Assembly: GCA_024637035.1 (NCBI GenBank)
Contig: JAGXFW010000012.1
Location: forward strand, 39,149 to 103,148
Direction: 5' to 3'
Source of the DNA: Actinomycetes bacterium
GTDB taxonomy: Bacteria > Actinomycetota > Thermoleophilia > RBG-16-64-13
Length of the DNA stretch: 64,000 bases
Shown piece after piece: positions 1 through 8,464 of this stretch (positions within the stretch are counted from its first letter, which is position 1; each line of letters starts with the position of its first letter). The position numbers and the translations under genes are program-made. The notes beneath the pieces were generated by a model that saw only the letters and a program-made list of their open reading frames with translations, was not told the DNA's origin and did not search any database.

Positions 1-162
1 TGATCTCGACGGGTGGAAGGTTGTCTGACACGCTGTGCCTGGCAAGCACGTGACCCTGACGCGTGGCTGGTTGCTTTGGGTGCTACGCTGGAGCGGCACG
101 CGGCGCAGGCCATGCGCAAGGACGGTAGTCCATCCCACATGCTGACAGAAGGGCGCACCGCG

Positions 163-1383
163 ATGACTCCCAACATCCCTGCCATGCAAGACCGGTTCTC
201 GTCCATACGAGCCGAGTTTCCCGCGCTGCTCGAAGGCGCCGCACATTTTGACGCACCTGGCGGCTCCCTGATCCCAGCTGTTGTGGCCGAGGCCGTTCGT
301 GACACCCTTGAGTCGGCTGTGTGCCAGCGGGGATCGATCACAATGGCGGAGCGCCGTACCGACGACATCGTCCTCAGCGCGCGGCAGGCAGTGGCGGACC
401 TCCTCGGAGCGGTGCCCGAAGGAGTCGTGTTCGGGCGAAGCATGACGCAACTCACCTTCGACTTCTCCCGCGCTCTTGCGAAGTCGTGGAGGGCGGGCGA
501 CGAGATCGTGGTCTCGCGACTCGACCACGACGCCAACATCCGGCCATGGCTCTATGCCGCCCAGAACGTTGGCGCCGAAGTCCGCTGGGTGGAGTTCGAC
601 CCGGCGACCTCCGAGATCACCATCGACGACGTCGAGAAGCAACTCTCCGACCGCACGCGGCTGGTGGCCATCACCGCCGCCTCGAATCTCATCGGCACAC
701 GCCCGCCGATCAAACAGATCGCCGAACTGGTCCACGAGCGCGGCGCACTTCTCTACGTCGACGGGGTCCACAACACCCCACATGCGTTCGTGGACGTCAT
801 GGACATGGGAGCGGACTTCTACACCTGCTCTCCATACAAGTTCTGCGGACCGCACTGCGGTGTACTGGTCGCGGCCCCCGCGCTGCTCGAGACTCTGACT
901 CCCGACAAGCTGTTGCCGTCGGTGGACTCCGTGCCTGAGCGATTCGAGCTCGGCACCCTTCCCTACGAGCTCTTGGCAGGCACGACAGCGGCGGTGGACT
1001 TCCTGGCCGGCCTTGGCGGCCCCTCGTCATCATCTCGCCGTGCACGGCTGGAAGGCTCGATGGCCGCAATGGGCAGGCATGAGGACGCTCTGCGTGGGAT
1101 CATCGAAGAAGGACTCGCGGAGCACCCCCGGATCACCCCGTACTCGCGCGCGGAGCACCGAACCCCCACCCTGCTCTTCACCGTCGATGGCATAGAACCT
1201 CGAGAGGTATCGGCTCGCCTGGGACGATTCAACATCAACGCACCGGCCGGTTCCTTCTACGCTCTCGAAGCCTCAAGACGGCTCGGACTTGGCGAAGCCG
1301 GCGGCATCCGACTCGGGCTCGCGCCATACTGCAACACCGACGATGTCTACCGCCTCCTCGAAGCGCTTCGCGTCATCATCTGA
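163..1383 (+). CDS. Cysteine desulfurase-like class V aminotransferase
   Basis: PLP-dependent fold-type I enzyme of the aminotransferase class V / cysteine desulfurase-like group. The motif SPYKFCGPH puts the expected Schiff-base lysine at about residue 226, preceded by a typical PLP-binding stretch (YVDGVHNTPH). The length, about 406 residues, is normal for the family. I place the start at the ATG at 163, which has an AGAAGG-type ribosome site and begins just before conserved sequence; upstream in-frame starts at 13 and 139 would add non-conserved residues. The true substrate is unknown: members of this subgroup are annotated as cysteine desulfurase-like but lack a demonstrated role in Fe-S assembly, and no isc/suf partner lies nearby. 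It converges with the PAS gene across a strong hairpin. Confidence 0.85.
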   Translation: MTPNIPAMQDRFSSIRAEFPALLEGAAHFDAPGGSLIPAVVAEAVRDTLESAVCQRGSITMAERRTDDIVLSARQAVADLLGAVPEGVVFGRSMTQLTFDFSRALAKSWRAGDEIVVSRLDHDANIRPWLYAAQNVGAEVRWVEFDPATSEITIDDVEKQLSDRTRLVAITAASNLIGTRPPIKQIAELVHERGALLYVDGVHNTPHAFVDVMDMGADFYTCSPYKFCGPHCGVLVAAPALLETLTPDKLLPSVDSVPERFELGTLPYELLAGTTAAVDFLAGLGGPSSSSRRARLEGSMAAMGRHEDALRGIIEEGLAEHPRITPYSRAEHRTPTLLFTVDGIEPREVSARLGRFNINAPAGSFYALEASRRLGLGEAGGIRLGLAPYCNTDDVYRLLEALRVII

Positions 1384-1450
1384 GACGGGAACCGCCCGCT
1401 CGGCGAGGCAGGGCGCTAGGGGCTGGCCATCCCCGGCCTCCGGCGTTTCG

Positions 1451-1473
1451 GAGGGCGCACGCGCGTGCGCCTC
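1451..1473. terminator. Hairpin between convergent genes
   Basis: A perfect 18-nt GC-rich palindrome (1454-1471), which can be extended with one bulged G, sits between the ends of the convergent aminotransferase and PAS genes. It lacks a clear T-tract, so it may be a weak bidirectional terminator. Confidence 0.45.
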
Positions 1474-1478
1474 GCCTG

Positions 1479-1907
1479 TCAGTCCCAGTCGAGCGTCTGC
1501 TTGACTCCTTCGAGCCCGACGATGTCGGTGATGTCCTGCATCGTCTCCATGATCCCGCGGTAGGTGCCCGCGGAGTCGCGCAGCGGCGTGTAGCGCAGCA
1601 GGATCAGGCGCCCCTCTTCGATGTTCCTGAAGGTGGCCTCATCTTGGCTGCCGTCGCGGAAGGCGGCTTCCATGCGGGCGATCGTGCGGCGCGCGTGCTC
1701 GCTGTGCGACTCGTTGACGTGCACGCCCACATGGCGCAGCTCGCAATCGGCGAACAGGTCGCCGTGCCAGTAGACGAGCGTGCCGTGCTCGTCGGTGACC
1801 GAGACCTGCACGGGCAGGTGGCGGATGACGAGGTCCATCTGTTCGGGAGTGAGGCTTCCGGCGAGGATCGCGCTCGGTCCGGCACCGGGTGTGGTCTGGT
1901 GTCCCAT
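1479..1907 (-). CDS. PAS domain protein of the DUF438-associated type
   Basis: A 142-residue single-domain protein. Residues about 20-135 match the PAS-like module found at the C-terminus of DUF438 proteins: LPVQVSVTDEHGTLVYW, then a segment where the family usually has a CHPP-type motif (here VNESHSEH), then LRYTPLRDSAGTYRGIMETMQDIT and a C-terminal GLEGVKQTLDWD. The usual hemerythrin/DUF438 part is absent, so this is a free-standing PAS unit, probably a small-ligand or redox sensor acting with an unknown partner. No kinase or regulator is adjacent. The ATG at 1907 has only a modest ribosome site. The 199 bases up to the next, divergent gene hold no promoter I would defend. Confidence 0.75.
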   Translation of the reverse strand: MGHQTTPGAGPSAILAGSLTPEQMDLVIRHLPVQVSVTDEHGTLVYWHGDLFADCELRHVGVHVNESHSEHARRTIARMEAAFRDGSQDEATFRNIEEGRLILLRYTPLRDSAGTYRGIMETMQDITDIVGLEGVKQTLDWD

Positions 1908-2106
1908 CAGGTAGTCCCTTTCGCGTGGAAGGCGGTCAAGGTCGCGGTGGACTGGTCCAACTTAACACCTTCGGGGTTGGATCGGGTATTGACGACGTGT
2001 CCACGCTTCCACGCACCATGCCTACAGAGCGCCTTCAGGCGTCGGGCCGGGAGCGGTATCCTTGGCGAGTGAAGTGGGGGCGTCTCCGGGGGGAGGGGGA
2101 GGTACT

Positions 2107-3087
2107 GTGAACGCTCCGATCGACTGGTTGCTCGAGGGCGAGCCTTTCGTCCAATATCGGACCAGGTTGGACCTGTTGTCCGGGTCTGACGACGACCAAG
2201 CGGTCAACACGGCTCGGCGAGGCATGCTCGCGGACCGCCGTGTGGTGGATCTGATCGATGGGCTCTCAGGTTGGCCGGGGGTTGTCATCGCGAGTCACAA
2301 GAGCGCCGGTCAGCCGTTCCACAAGCTCACGTTCCTTGCCGACCTTGGGCTCAGGGTCGAAGATCCCGGCGTCGAGACGATCGTTAGTGCCGTCCTGAAG
2401 CGGCAGTCTGACGAAGGGCCGTTCCAACTTCCCATGAACATCGGGCCGCGCTACGGAGGCTCGGGTACCGACGAATGGGCATGGGCTCTCTGTGACGTTC
2501 CCCTGATCGTCTACGCCCTGGCGAAGATGGGCATGCGCTCCGATCCCCAAGTGAAGACGGCGATCACTCATCTCGCGGGGTTGGTTCGTGACAACGGTTG
2601 GCCGTGTGCGGTATCAAAGGAACTCGGCACGTTCCGCGGGCCGGGTCGCAAAGACGATCCCTGTCCGTTCGCCAACCTCGCGATGCTCAAGGCGCTCGCC
2701 CAGTTCGAAGACATACGGGATGGAGCGGCTTGTCGTATCGGAGCCGAGACGATCCTTGCTCTGTGGGACGAGAGTAGGGAGCGGCATCCGTACCTGTTCC
2801 ACATGGGCACGGACTTCCGCAAGCTCAAGGCGCCCTTCGTGTGGTACGACCTACTGCACGTCCTGGACGTCCTCTCACGGTTTCCGTGGCTCTCGACCGA
2901 CGCCCGCATGCAGGACATGATCAGCGTGCTGAAGCAGAAGGCCGACCCGCAGGGGCGCTTCGTGTCGGAGTCGGTCTGGAGTCCCTGGAAGACATGGGAG
3001 TTCGGACAGAAGAAGGAACCGTCGCGCTGGCTCACGATGCTGGCTTGGCGCATCATGCGCCGGGTCGATGGTCCGCCGGTGCGGTAG
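2107..3087 (+). CDS. Conserved hypothetical, terpenoid-cyclase/prenyltransferase-like alpha toroid
   Basis: About 326 residues, cytoplasmic, with no signal peptide. Tryptophan-rich helical repeats (QSDEGPFQLP, NGWPCAVSKE, CPFANLAMLKALAQF, DPQGRFVSESVWSPWKTW) resemble the repeats of the prenyltransferase/squalene-oxidase alpha-alpha toroid, but the catalytic DxDD motif of class II cyclases is not evident. I chose the GTG at 2107 because a strong GGGAGG site lies 5 nt upstream; the longer reading frame from a TTG at 2062 would read through that glycine-rich ribosome site. The function is unknown; proteins of this kind are common in actinobacteria and Firmicutes as solitary genes, as here. Confidence 0.7.
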   Translation: MNAPIDWLLEGEPFVQYRTRLDLLSGSDDDQAVNTARRGMLADRRVVDLIDGLSGWPGVVIASHKSAGQPFHKLTFLADLGLRVEDPGVETIVSAVLKRQSDEGPFQLPMNIGPRYGGSGTDEWAWALCDVPLIVYALAKMGMRSDPQVKTAITHLAGLVRDNGWPCAVSKELGTFRGPGRKDDPCPFANLAMLKALAQFEDIRDGAACRIGAETILALWDESRERHPYLFHMGTDFRKLKAPFVWYDLLHVLDVLSRFPWLSTDARMQDMISVLKQKADPQGRFVSESVWSPWKTWEFGQKKEPSRWLTMLAWRIMRRVDGPPVR

Positions 3088-3141
3088 CCGAACGCGGTAC
3101 CGGGCGGTCGAACGATAGGTTGACGACGAACAGGGGGACAC

Positions 3142-3573
3142 ATGGAGCCACGCATCAGCATCATCACCCTGGGAGTGGCGGATCTGCCGCGGGCGATCCG
3201 CTTCTATCGCGATGGACTCGGACTCAAGACCACCGCTGACGACGACGCGGACATCGCCTTCTTCAGGACCTCCGGGACGTGCCTCGCGCTCTACCCGCGC
3301 GATCTGCTCGCGGAGGAGGTCTCGCCGGACCTGTCGGCTGATGTTCCTGTCTTCTCTGGCGTGACCCTCGCTCACGTCGCCCGGACTCGCGAGGAAGTCG
3401 ACGCGGTGCTCGCTCTGGCGGAGGCGGCGGGAGGCACCATCGTCAAGGCGGCCGAGGTCGCATTCTGGGGCGGCTACAGTGGCTACTTCCGCGACCTCGA
3501 CGGGCACTTCTGGGAGGTCGCGTGGTGGCAGGACTGGGAGTTCAACAGCGACGGCTCCCTCGTGATCGAATGA
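3142..3573 (+). CDS. VOC (glyoxalase/bleomycin-resistance fold) family protein
   Basis: A 143-residue protein with the two beta-alpha-beta-beta-beta modules of the vicinal-oxygen-chelate fold. The first begins ISIITLGVADLPRAIRFYRDGLGL and the second ends GYFRDLDGHFWEVAW. The terminal Glu in HFWEVAW is a usual metal ligand of the family. The ribosome site AGGGGG is 6 nt before the ATG. The substrate cannot be assigned: the group includes lactoylglutathione lyase, dioxygenases and resistance proteins. It is one of a string of single co-directional genes in this region. Confidence 0.85.
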   Translation: MEPRISIITLGVADLPRAIRFYRDGLGLKTTADDDADIAFFRTSGTCLALYPRDLLAEEVSPDLSADVPVFSGVTLAHVARTREEVDAVLALAEAAGGTIVKAAEVAFWGGYSGYFRDLDGHFWEVAWWQDWEFNSDGSLVIE

Positions 3574-3611
3574 CTCGCTATGCTCTCGGGCGAGTCTAGA
3601 GGGGGGATCTC

Positions 3612-4208
3612 ATGAGCGCCGGAGGCATCGTCTCGACCACGCCCGCACGGCGCGCGCTGCGGCTGATCGCGGCATCGGCGATCACGGCGGCTGTGCTTGC
3701 CGGGTCGATGGCCGGCTGTGCGACCGAGTCCACCACCACCCAGATCTCCGCGCCGCCGACGAGCCAGGGCACCCCGGTCGAACCGCCCACCACCCGGACT
3801 TCCGCACCGCTCACCACCGAGACCTCCGCGCCGCCGACGACCGAGGGCGTCCCGGCCGTGCCACCCATGCCCACGGGGGCTCGCGACCAGGCGCTGCAGA
3901 TGCTCCTGACGTACGGCCTCGTCGTCGAAGGCGAGCCCGAGTTGTTCAAGGAGGGCACCTTGGGCCCGGCGGACCAAGGCTTCATCCTGTACTCGGACCT
4001 GTCCGCGTCCATCGGCCTCGACCTTGCCAGTCACGAGGGTCAGTCCGCGCAGTGGTACTCCTTCCCACTCAAACAGCGTTCGGAGGAGGAGGGCAGGCTT
4101 TCGGCCGTCTTCGTCGTGTCCGAAAGTGTCGTCATCGGAGCGGGATTGCACTTCCGCCATGGTGTGCCGGGAGTGGCTCCGCTCGACGACAAGAATCCCT
4201 CCGACTGA
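3612..4208 (+). CDS. Putative lipoprotein with Thr/Pro-rich linker
   Basis: A 198-residue secreted protein: a long basic N-terminus, a hydrophobic segment (residues about 18-35) and a lipobox-like MAGC with Cys36, then a linker of about 50 residues rich in Thr, Pro and Ser (TESTTTQ...TTRTSAP...TTETSAPPTTEG). The globular C-terminal domain (about 90-190) contains WYSFPLKQRSEEEGRLSAVF followed by VIGAGL, which resembles DUF4830-type domains; that match is from memory and is tentative. The Thr/Pro linker probably spans the cell wall and is a likely glycosylation site. A GGGGG ribosome site precedes the ATG. Confidence 0.7.
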   Translation: MSAGGIVSTTPARRALRLIAASAITAAVLAGSMAGCATESTTTQISAPPTSQGTPVEPPTTRTSAPLTTETSAPPTTEGVPAVPPMPTGARDQALQMLLTYGLVVEGEPELFKEGTLGPADQGFILYSDLSASIGLDLASHEGQSAQWYSFPLKQRSEEEGRLSAVFVVSESVVIGAGLHFRHGVPGVAPLDDKNPSD

Positions 4209-4461
4209 TAGGCGGGCACGGGCCGCCCCGGGGCTATCCGCGACGCGTCCGCCCGCCGCCCCCCCGATGTAGTGAGGATGAAGACGTGTACACGTCACCA
4301 GGAGCATAGGGACTCTGATGATCCAAAGCTTCGACCCGATCTCGGGCTCCACGACCGGGTGGCTGACTCCTATCCGCTACGACGAGACGGGCGGATGCTG
4401 TTCCCGTTCAGGCGCACGTTCGTCGTAGCCTATGCCCACCGATGAGGGCGCTCCGTAGCTG

Positions 4462-4866
4462 TTCCAACGCTACCTCGCCTTCACGGCCGAGGAAGCCCCG
4501 ACCAACTCGCCATACGAGTTCCTCGCCTTCTGCGGCATCCTCGGTGTGGGGCTGCAGGTACTGGATCACGTCACGACGTCTGTGAGCGCAGCTCCGAATC
4601 GACGGGCCGCGGACTTCCTCGCCCTCCGCAAGGGGCTCGGCTACTGCTGGAGTGTCGCCGTCTCGTCCCTGCCGGCGGAAGGCAAGCCGCTGATGGAGAA
4701 GTGGTTCGCCGAGTCCGACAACGACGTGAGGTGGATCATGCGTGAGAACCTGAAGAAGAAGCGGCTGAGCCGGATGGATGCCTCCTTGGGTCGAAGGCTG
4801 GACCGCGGAGATGCAACGACCTGTGTCGAGGCCGACGTGTTCCGACGTGCCGACGGCGGGGCATAA
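4462..4866 (+). pseudogene. Degraded HEAT-repeat (DNA-alkylation-repair-like) gene
   Basis: The segment reads FQRYLAFTAEEAPTNSPYEF, then LRKGLGYCWSVAVSSLP and DVRWIMRENLKKKRLSRMD, which is recognisably the C-terminal end of HEAT-repeat proteins of the AlkD/DNA-alkylation-repair type. Just upstream, the same frame is closed by a TAG at 4456, and no N-terminal domain is present. After RMD (near 4775) the expected continuation PPWVEGWTAEMQRP appears in another frame, so a single-base indel also damages the end. The nominal ATG at 4546 lies inside the domain. In 4209-4461 I see only a 36-codon open frame from 4318 with no recognisable relative. Confidence 0.6.
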
Positions 4867-4898
4867 TCGCTACTAGAACTGCGGACCGGGGGTCTACC

Positions 4899-5462
4899 GT
4901 GCGGGACGTCCTACTCATCCTCACCACCTCGCTCGATGGCTTCATCGCTGATCCTGACGGCGGCGTCGACTGGCTGTTGGCGCCGTCGGAGGATGTGCCG
5001 CCAGACTATCTCGAGTTGATGGGTACGATCGACACGCTCGTCATGGGTCGGGCCACATACGAGACGTCCCTCGCCCTGGAGGGTGGCCTCGACATCTTCG
5101 CGGGCAAGGCGGTCTACGTGTTCTCATCTCGGGACGACCTCACGCTCACCCCGGGCGTGACGATCGTTGCCGAGCGTGCGGAGATCTTCGTGGAGCGGCT
5201 GAAGGCGCAGCCGGGCGGCGCCATCTGGCTCTTCGGCGGTGGACAGTTGGCCACCGCTCTCTCCGACGCGGGCCTGATCGACGAGTACTTGATCGCCGTG
5301 CAGCCGATCCTCCTTGGCGACGGCATCCCCTTGTGGCGGGCACCGCATCGACCCGTCGAACTCAGGCCTACCATCGCGCGCACGTGGCCCGACGGCATCG
5401 TCGAGCTGCGATACCGGAGGGCAGACAGGACTCTCGATCGCCGACACTCGCCGCAGACATGA
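4899..5462 (+). CDS. Dihydrofolate reductase-like (RibD C-terminal) family protein
   Basis: A 187-residue protein. It opens with VLLILTTSLDGFIADPDGGVDWL, has MGRATYE in the middle and a nucleotide-binding IWLFGGGQLA near residue 110, the hallmark pattern of RibD-C/DHFR-like reductases (YyaP/YwjB type). These bind NAD(P)H; the physiological substrate is generally unknown and a role in riboflavin synthesis is not implied. The GTG start at 4899 is preceded by GGGGG. The tail after GIVELRYRR looks non-conserved. A DUF1801 gene follows within 52 nt. Confidence 0.85.
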   Translation: MRDVLLILTTSLDGFIADPDGGVDWLLAPSEDVPPDYLELMGTIDTLVMGRATYETSLALEGGLDIFAGKAVYVFSSRDDLTLTPGVTIVAERAEIFVERLKAQPGGAIWLFGGGQLATALSDAGLIDEYLIAVQPILLGDGIPLWRAPHRPVELRPTIARTWPDGIVELRYRRADRTLDRRHSPQT

Positions 5463-5513
5463 CCGACCTTCGCAGGAACGACTACGGGAGAGAGAACGAG
5501 ACAGGAGAACGCG

Positions 5514-5894
5514 ATGCGGTACAGATCGGCTGCGAATTCCATCGACGAGTACATCGCGGAGTTCCCTCCGGAGACTCGGAAGGTTCTGGAAGAAGTGCGC
5601 GCGCTCATCAAGGCGACTGCGCCTGAGGCGACGGAGACCATCAGCTACGCTATTCCTACTTTCGACCTGAACGGGAAGCATCTGGTGCACTTCGCGGGCT
5701 ACGCGAACCACATCGGGTTCTATCCGATACCGAGCGGGCTTGAGGCGTTCACGGAGGAGCTCAAGCCCTACAAGCGCGGCAAGGGATCGGTGCAGTTCCC
5801 TCTCGACCGGCGCATGCCCGCGGGCCTTATCCGCCGGATCGTGAAGTTCAGGGTCGCAGAGAGCAACGACGCAGCTCTGAAGCAAGAAAGGTGA
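5514..5894 (+). CDS. DUF1801 / YdhG-like iron-chaperone family protein
   Basis: A 126-residue protein. The family signature is clear: IDEYIAEFPPETRKVLEEVR, then TISYAIPTFDLNGKHLVHFAGY, NHIGFYPIPSGL, and YKRGKGSVQFPLDR with a final arginine-rich helix. The fold is that of frataxin-like/YdhG proteins; some homologues are called iron chaperones, but the function in bacteria is not settled. An AGGAG site precedes the ATG. The next gene starts 3 nt after the stop, so the two are probably co-transcribed. Confidence 0.88.
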   Translation: MRYRSAANSIDEYIAEFPPETRKVLEEVRALIKATAPEATETISYAIPTFDLNGKHLVHFAGYANHIGFYPIPSGLEAFTEELKPYKRGKGSVQFPLDRRMPAGLIRRIVKFRVAESNDAALKQER

Positions 5895-5897
5895 GAC

Positions 5898-6608
5898 GTG
5901 GACCCAGAGCCTGATCTGTCGGCGGGCGATTTCTCTGCCTGGCTGGGCCGCATTCGTGAAGCGCTCTTGACCGAAGGCTGGGACGGACGTCGACTGCAGA
6001 GAGTGCGACGCCTGTTGCAGCTCGTCGTACTTCATGCACATCAGGGGCCGGACGAGACCCGGGCCCTCGCTCTCATACGAGACGAGCTTCTCGTAGCGGC
6101 GCCGGGCCTGCCCGAGGGACACGTGGTGTTGGGCTACGACGACGATGGCCGATGCCCGATGCTGGGTGACGGCCTGTGCTCGATCTACGAGCACCGCCCG
6201 CTGACCTGCCGCGGCTACGATTGCCGGGTGTTCGCCGCGAGGGGCATCGCCGCCGGCGGAGGCGACAGAGCGAAGATCACTCAGCGAGCTCGGCGTTGGC
6301 GCTTCGACTACCCGACCAGGCGTGACCGCCGCGAACATGCGGCGGTTCAAGCCACTGCTCAGTTCATCCAAGGTCACGCCGAGTGCTTTCCCGGCGGTGC
6401 CGTGCCCCGCGATCCGAGTCAATCGGCCATTCTCGCGATCAAGGCCTACGGCGTGTTCCTCGAGGAAGATGGCGCACCCCCCGAGGGGGATCCCGTGTCA
6501 TCTGGCACCCGCAGCGCACCCGCCGATGTCGAGGTGGCCGAAGCGGTGGTGAAGGCCTACAGGGAGTTCGACGCGCAGCGGAGCGAGGGGCCGAGTCGAC
6601 AGCTCTGA
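5898..6608 (+). CDS. YkgJ-family cysteine-cluster protein
   Basis: A 236-residue protein. The core CPMLGDGLCSIYEHRPLTCRGYDC supplies the Cys cluster of the YkgJ (zinc- or iron-chelating) family, normally a short domain; here it sits near residues 85-110 of a longer protein with helical N- and C-terminal regions. The GTG at 5898 has AAAGGTGAG just upstream and follows the preceding stop by 3 nt. The family probably binds a metal or Fe-S cluster; the biochemical role is unknown. The C-terminal 40 residues are acidic and proline-rich and probably disordered. Confidence 0.85.
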   Translation: MDPEPDLSAGDFSAWLGRIREALLTEGWDGRRLQRVRRLLQLVVLHAHQGPDETRALALIRDELLVAAPGLPEGHVVLGYDDDGRCPMLGDGLCSIYEHRPLTCRGYDCRVFAARGIAAGGGDRAKITQRARRWRFDYPTRRDRREHAAVQATAQFIQGHAECFPGGAVPRDPSQSAILAIKAYGVFLEEDGAPPEGDPVSSGTRSAPADVEVAEAVVKAYREFDAQRSEGPSRQL

Positions 6609-6706
6609 CCCAGGGGGATCCCCGCCACTGTGGCGCGTGATGCGGATGGTCTCTTCGAAGAGGTGGGCTTCCGGTTGTCGATCTCGACCCGTGATAGGGG
6701 AGTGTC

Positions 6707-6976
6707 ATGTGCAGGAACATCAAGGTGCTGTTCAATTTCGAACCACCTGCAACAGAAGAGGAAGTGAGATCCGCCGCTCTTCAATACGTGCGGAAGATCA
6801 GCGGGTCGACCAAGCCTTCCGCGGCCAACCTAGCGGCGTTCGAGCGGGCTGTTGAAGAGGTCGCCCGCGCATCCTCCGCCTTGCTCGGGTCTCTGGTGAC
6901 GACAGCCGCCCCCAGGGACCGTGAGCTCGAAGCCGCCAAGGCGCATGTTCGAGCCGTGCGAAGGTTCGGGGAGTAG
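6707..6976 (+). CDS. DUF2277 family protein
   Basis: An 89-residue protein matching the compact DUF2277 family end to end: MCRNIKVLFNFEPPATEEEV, then ALQYVRKISGSTKPS, AFERAVEEVARASSALL, and a closing AAPRDRELEAAKA. Family members are about 80-90 residues, mostly helical and of unknown function. The MCRNI start is invariant in the family and fixes the ATG at 6707, which has a GGGGAG ribosome site. Confidence 0.9.
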   Translation: MCRNIKVLFNFEPPATEEEVRSAALQYVRKISGSTKPSAANLAAFERAVEEVARASSALLGSLVTTAAPRDRELEAAKAHVRAVRRFGE

Positions 6977-7092
6977 CAGTTCCGCGTGGTGCCCGCAGCG
7001 TTTGCGGACGGTGCTTCGGCGGTACCGGTGTAGTCGAGGGGTAGCGCGTTCGCGCTTCCTCGCCGAGGCTCCCACGTGGAGGTGTGTCACTG

Positions 7093-7464
7093 ATGAACAG
7101 ATTCCTCTGGGCCCTTCAGGTGTTCCTGGCCGTCTACTTCTTCTTGACCGGTGTGATCCACTTGACTCTGCCCGAGGGGCTTCCCGCGGCCATGAGTTGG
7201 ATGTATGACCTATCGAACACCTTGCATGTAGTGAGCGGTGGCGCGGAGATCCTTGCGGCCATCGGATTGATCGTGCCTGCGCTGACCCGGATCATGCCTC
7301 GTCTCACCCCTCTCGCGGCCGTGGGACTGATGATAGTGATGATCCTCGCAGCGGTCTTCCACTTCGGGCGCGCGGAGTACACGAACATCGTCATGAATCT
7401 TTTGATCGCCGGCGTGGCCGGTTTCGTGGCATATGGGCGTCTGCGTCTGGTCCCCATTGAGTGA
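7093..7464 (+). CDS. DoxX-like small integral membrane protein
   Basis: A 123-residue protein with four predicted membrane helices: the first from LQVFLAVYFFLTGVIHL, the second around ILAAIGLIVPALT, then LAAVGLMIVMILAAV and IVMNLLIAGVAGFVAYG. The TGVIHL and GGAEILAAIGL patterns are typical of DoxX-like/DUF4870-type quinone-linked proteins, whose role is uncertain. The ATG at 7093 is preferred over a GTG at 7084 because GGAGG lies 10 nt before the ATG but only 1 nt before the GTG. Confidence 0.75.
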   Translation: MNRFLWALQVFLAVYFFLTGVIHLTLPEGLPAAMSWMYDLSNTLHVVSGGAEILAAIGLIVPALTRIMPRLTPLAAVGLMIVMILAAVFHFGRAEYTNIVMNLLIAGVAGFVAYGRLRLVPIE

Positions 7465-7476
7465 GTCCGACGCGGC

Positions 7477-7728
7477 GTGAGAGCGTTGTCGGTAGTGATC
7501 CTGGTCATGACGGCGGCCCTGTGGGGGGTCGCGCTACTCGTGTTCCGTTTCCGTGATCGACCCGAGGAGCTCAGCCGCCGCCTTCCGCTGATGTCGAGGT
7601 ATCGAGACCCGATGCTCCGCCCCCTCTTCCGCTCATCCTCAGACGTGCTTTGGTTCGCCTTCTGGCCGTTCGCGCTCGGCCTGGTCCTTCTCGGGATCTT
7701 CGTTGTGCGCATCGGGTCGGGGGTCTGA
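7477..7728 (+). CDS. Small hypothetical membrane protein
   Basis: An 83-residue protein with two strongly hydrophobic stretches, residues about 3-24 (LSVVILVMTAALWGVALLVF) and 58-78 (LWFAFWPFALGLVLLGIFVV), separated by an arginine-rich loop. The codon usage is like its neighbours and it begins 12 nt after the DoxX-like gene, suggesting one transcript. There is no family I recognise and the ribosome site before the GTG start is poor, so this is a moderate-confidence gene. Confidence 0.5.
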   Translation: MRALSVVILVMTAALWGVALLVFRFRDRPEELSRRLPLMSRYRDPMLRPLFRSSSDVLWFAFWPFALGLVLLGIFVVRIGSGV

Positions 7729-7788
7729 CAGGCCCAAGAGCGCGATGATCGACCGATGCTATCCGCGGAGTGGGGGGCCCGAGGTGAG

Positions 7789-8376
7789 GTGTTGAGAGCC
7801 ATTCGTTCACTGTCCGATCTGCTCGACCGGACATCAGGCACTTGGGTGACTCTGGCCGCCGCGCTGGTGTTCGCACTCTTCGTGACCCTTGTGCTTCCAG
7901 CTCAGACAGCGATCGTTTCGAGCGACGGCACCGCGATCGGTTCGCCCGATCTCTTGTTATGGTACTCAGCCGCCGATCTGTACGCGATGGCCGATGCCTA
8001 TGGGGCTGATGGGCGCGCCGACTACCTGCGGGCCCGCCTGACCTTCGACATAGCATGGCCGGTCGTGTACGTAGTGTTCCTGACCACGGCGCTATCCAGC
8101 CTGTACCGAAGAGGGCCGGGCGAAGCTTCACGCCGGCGTTGGGTGAACCTCCTTCCACTGGTGGGCGGCGCCTTCGACCTTCTCGAGAACGCGGGTGCCT
8201 CAATCGTCATGGTTCGCTACCCCGAACCCACCCCTGTGATCGACGTGCTCACCCCGCTTGCGACAACGGCGAAATGGGTGGTGCTTGTCGTGTGCTTCGC
8301 GCTGCTGTTCGTCGGCCTACTTTCGATTTGTTTCAGGTGGATACGGCGAGGGGGGCGCATTCCTGCGCGACACTGA
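7789..8376 (+). CDS. Four-helix hypothetical membrane protein
   Basis: About 195 residues with hydrophobic segments around WVTLAAALVFALFVTLVLP, FDIAWPVVYVVFLTTALSSL, LLPLVGGAFDLLENAGASIV and WVVLVVCFALLFVGLLSICF. The polar loop between helices 1 and 2 carries the motif YSAADLYAMADAYG, and the third helix contains DLLENAG, both shared by an uncharacterised membrane family in actinobacteria and Firmicutes. I chose the GTG at 7789 because GAGG lies 4 nt upstream; an ATG at 7756 would add 11 residues but has no ribosome site. Confidence 0.65.
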   Translation: MLRAIRSLSDLLDRTSGTWVTLAAALVFALFVTLVLPAQTAIVSSDGTAIGSPDLLLWYSAADLYAMADAYGADGRADYLRARLTFDIAWPVVYVVFLTTALSSLYRRGPGEASRRRWVNLLPLVGGAFDLLENAGASIVMVRYPEPTPVIDVLTPLATTAKWVVLVVCFALLFVGLLSICFRWIRRGGRIPARH

Positions 8377-8464
8377 TCCACCGCGTATGTTCGGCCGGTG
8401 GCACGTGGTGGGAAGAACAGATATCGAGAAGACGCATGTGCGCGACGGCCTACGGAGGCGGAAG

